Origin: Gymnogyps californianus
Taxonomy: Eukaryota > Chordata > Aves > Accipitriformes > Cathartidae
Direction: 5' to 3'
Length of the DNA stretch: 64,000 bases
NCBI RefSeq assembly: GCF_018139145.2
Contig: NC_059478.1
Location: 27,001,001-27,065,000 of the forward strand
The notes beneath the pieces are model-generated. The model did no database searches and had not been told where the DNA came from. It saw nothing but the letters and a program-made list of their open reading frames with translations. A program made the translations under genes and the position numbers. Of the stretch, positions 62,001 to 64,000 are shown piece after piece. The stretch's first letter is position 1; each line of letters opens with the position of its first letter.

Positions 62001-63029
62001 CAAAACTCCTTGTAAAACCTCTGGTCCAAGTTTGTCTAGGCTGTTTCTATAGTGAATGGGGAGAGAAACCTCTCCAGAAGGCGGTCCACCTCATTCCAGT
62101 GCCGGTCTCTGGTGGGTACTTACTCTTGCTCGGGGTCCTTCTCTTCCTATGGGTTACAGAGGGGCCCTAGCCAGCCAGTTTAGATTACAACCTAATCTTG
62201 GAGGTGGCCCTGGTGTCAGGAGATGACTTCTCCAAACTCCCTCTGATCATGTTTGCACGTGCACATAGGATCTCACTGACCCTTGGACCTTCCCTAAGGA
62301 TGAAAGCAGCAGCAGAGTCCCATGAACTCCACTGGAAACCTTCCACTGTCCTCAGGGAGGTTTTGATCATTCCTGAAATGAACATAGAGAATAATAAAAA
62401 TGAATCACAGATCTGAGGGATAACAATCTAAATTATTATCACGCCTTCTCTTGCTAGTCCAGGACATTCTGTATTTCAGTCTTTTGTGTCTGATAAAAAC
62501 ATCTTTAATAAAACATTCCAGATCATCTGTGGTGAACAGGCAACCACTGGCTCCACTGTTCATACCTCTCTTTTTTGCTTCTGTGTATGGGATTGTTTTA
62601 AAAATTTGGAAGACTCCAGGTATCTTTTAGCCAAATGACCTGCAGTATCATATTCATGAGCTTGTACTTTTGATCAGATAATAGGGCAGTTTTTCAAATC
62701 AGTGCATTAGTCACACATTGTCTTACCATCATTAGAACGTGTAAAACTTTCCCCAAAAATGGGGCCTCAGGCACAGGCTTTGTGAACAGACCCTACTGAA
62801 TCCAATTACATGATTCAAGTCCTCTACGCTGAGGGCGTGCCAAAGCACCTTGATGATTTGGGAGCATTTTAAAACTCAAAAAGAAAACAAACACACATGC
62901 AACCCTTTGGGGGAATTTCTGTTCCGGTTTAGCTTGCGAGGACTTTGCAAGGAGCTCACAAACTAATTTTTAGCATGACTTGGTTTATCCATATAAGCAG
63001 GGCTCATCTGATCACGTGACACCACAGCA
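59034..63029. other. Gene-free stretch
   Basis: No gene is supported. The 129-codon minus frame at 59792-60181 and the plus frame at 61087-61347 have no domain. A good donor (CTAAG|GTAAGTAT at 61168) lacks a convincing exon before it. Short AT runs (ATTATTATTATT near 59120) are the only repeats seen. Confidence 0.5.
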
Positions 63030-63580
63030 AAATGACAGAAGATAGGACCAGAAGGGACTTTCTGGCCCATCTGTCCCAAAGACAGGAACAAAATCTACCC
63101 CCCTCCTGACATTTATGTCTAATCCAGTCTCAAAAAAACCCTACAATGATAGCAATTCCAGAGTCTCTGCAGACATCTATTCCAGCATTTCACCTTTCCT
63201 GACGTCCAGAATTACTGCCTAATGTTTCACCAAAGCTCCCTTGCTACAGCGCAAGTTCGTGGCTTCTCCCGTCCCCATGGACAAGTTTATTCCTTTCCTC
63301 TTCTCAGCAGCCTTTCATGTGTTTTGAAGACTTAACCATGTTTCACCTCAGTCTTCTCTCTTTTAAACAAACAATTCCCTCCGCCTTTCTCTGCAAGTCC
63401 TCAGGTGCTTTCCCTCCACCCTTTCTTCTGCTCTCCCCTGGCTCTGTCTAGATGATCAGCGTTTTCTCTGGAGTGAGATGCCCAAAACTGGAAACAGTAG
63501 GTCTAGCTGAGATATTGCCAGCCCTATGCTTTGTGCAGTAGGTACCACTGCTTCTTTATTTGCAAAGCAGAAGAAAGTGC
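63030..63580 (-). mobile_element. Old CR1 LINE tail
   Basis: GACAGAAGATAGGACCAGAA, then GGGACTTTCTGGCCCATCTG, begins a block that follows the antisense of an old CR1 3' end ('GGACCAGAAGGGACC..ATGATCATCTAGTC'). AATCCAGTCTCAAAAAAACCC, CATCTATTCCAGCATTTCACC and GATGCCCAAAACTGGAAACAG ('GTGCCCAGAACTGGA..CAG') then appear in the expected order. The 3' end is at the left and the element is on the minus strand. It resembles older CR1 groups shared with turtles and crocodiles more than young chicken CR1; this is a judgement from memory. It is non-coding and decayed. Confidence 0.75.
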
Positions 63581-64000
63581 ATGAAAAATATGCAATCTCC
63601 AGGAAGACAGTCTTTTCACTACTTTTTGCCCCCAAAGTCCAAACCGCCTTTATGGTCCCAGTAACTGTTCTGAAGCTCATGGAAAACTGATGGTGCTCTG
63701 AGGGGGTAAGGACCGACCAAATTATGGTGATATTTCTATGCATTTTTAATCTGCTGCCATGCCTCAGTCCCAACACGGTTTCTGTTCAGGGCGGAGGAAA
63801 TGACCCTTTTAAGCATAACTTACAAAGCGTTTGGGGATTTTTCTGGATCAAAGGAGCTATATAAACACATGACAACTATTTTTAATAAATGTAAACCAAT
63901 GTGGACTCAGACAGCCTTTCTTACAATAGCATCTGATGAAAGAAGCTTATCAAGACAATGTGCCAGCATAGATTGAACCCTGAAAAAATGCATGTTTCAA
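63581..64000. other. Gene-free right edge
   Basis: Nothing is recognised. The CR1 fragment may continue a little into this part, as the order of similarity fades gradually. Confidence 0.45.

Noticed and set aside
1..64000. CRISPR arrays, operons, tRNA or rRNA genes, phage or plasmid features
   Set aside because: None seen; composition and repeats are those of a vertebrate chromosome.

Overview
The window looks like vertebrate, most likely bird, nuclear DNA that is almost entirely non-coding. The host call rests on four things: CR1-type LINE tails, three copies of one endogenous-retrovirus LTR of a kind common in bird genomes, sharp CpG islands in an otherwise AT-leaning background, and low repeat density with no Alu, B1 or L1. 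I found no complete protein-coding gene. The open frames are short (mostly under 150 codons), overlap on both strands and lack recognisable domains; the longest are explained by GC-rich DNA without stop codons. Bacterial-type features, tRNA or rRNA genes and CRISPR arrays are absent.

Layout. 1-7.5 kb: gene-free DNA with a solo LTR (1015-1610) and an old CR1 tail (1748-2240). 7.5-8 kb: a tRNA-SINE-like scrap and a second CR1 tail. 8-12.3 kb: AT-leaning DNA with a TG/CA-rich tract and A-rich runs. 13.5-16.3 kb: three CpG-dense blocks split by a very AT-rich spacer. This is the only clear promoter-like region; the gene it serves is not visible. 16.3-25.4 kb: gene-free DNA with several inverted repeats and a tandem duplication. 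25.4-26.0 kb: second solo LTR. 26-44.6 kb: gene-free DNA with SINE-like and CR1 fragments. 44.66-45.30 kb: third solo LTR. 45.3-58.7 kb: gene-free DNA with small tandem repeats, a SINE-like fragment and AT-rich blocks that may be conserved non-coding sequence. 58.8-59.03 kb: one exon candidate on the minus strand, whose predicted C-terminus resembles a GPI-anchor signal; this is tentative. 63.0-63.6 kb: a fourth CR1 tail.

The best-supported features are the three LTRs, which have TG...CA ends, TATA and poly(A) motifs, and 5-bp target-site duplications exact in two copies. The four CR1 fragments are supported by family resemblance recalled from memory. All seven lie on the minus strand, which is compatible with, but does not prove, a plus-strand transcription unit spanning the window. 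The CpG blocks suggest a regulated, perhaps developmental, locus. I see no evidence here for a novel multi-gene system.
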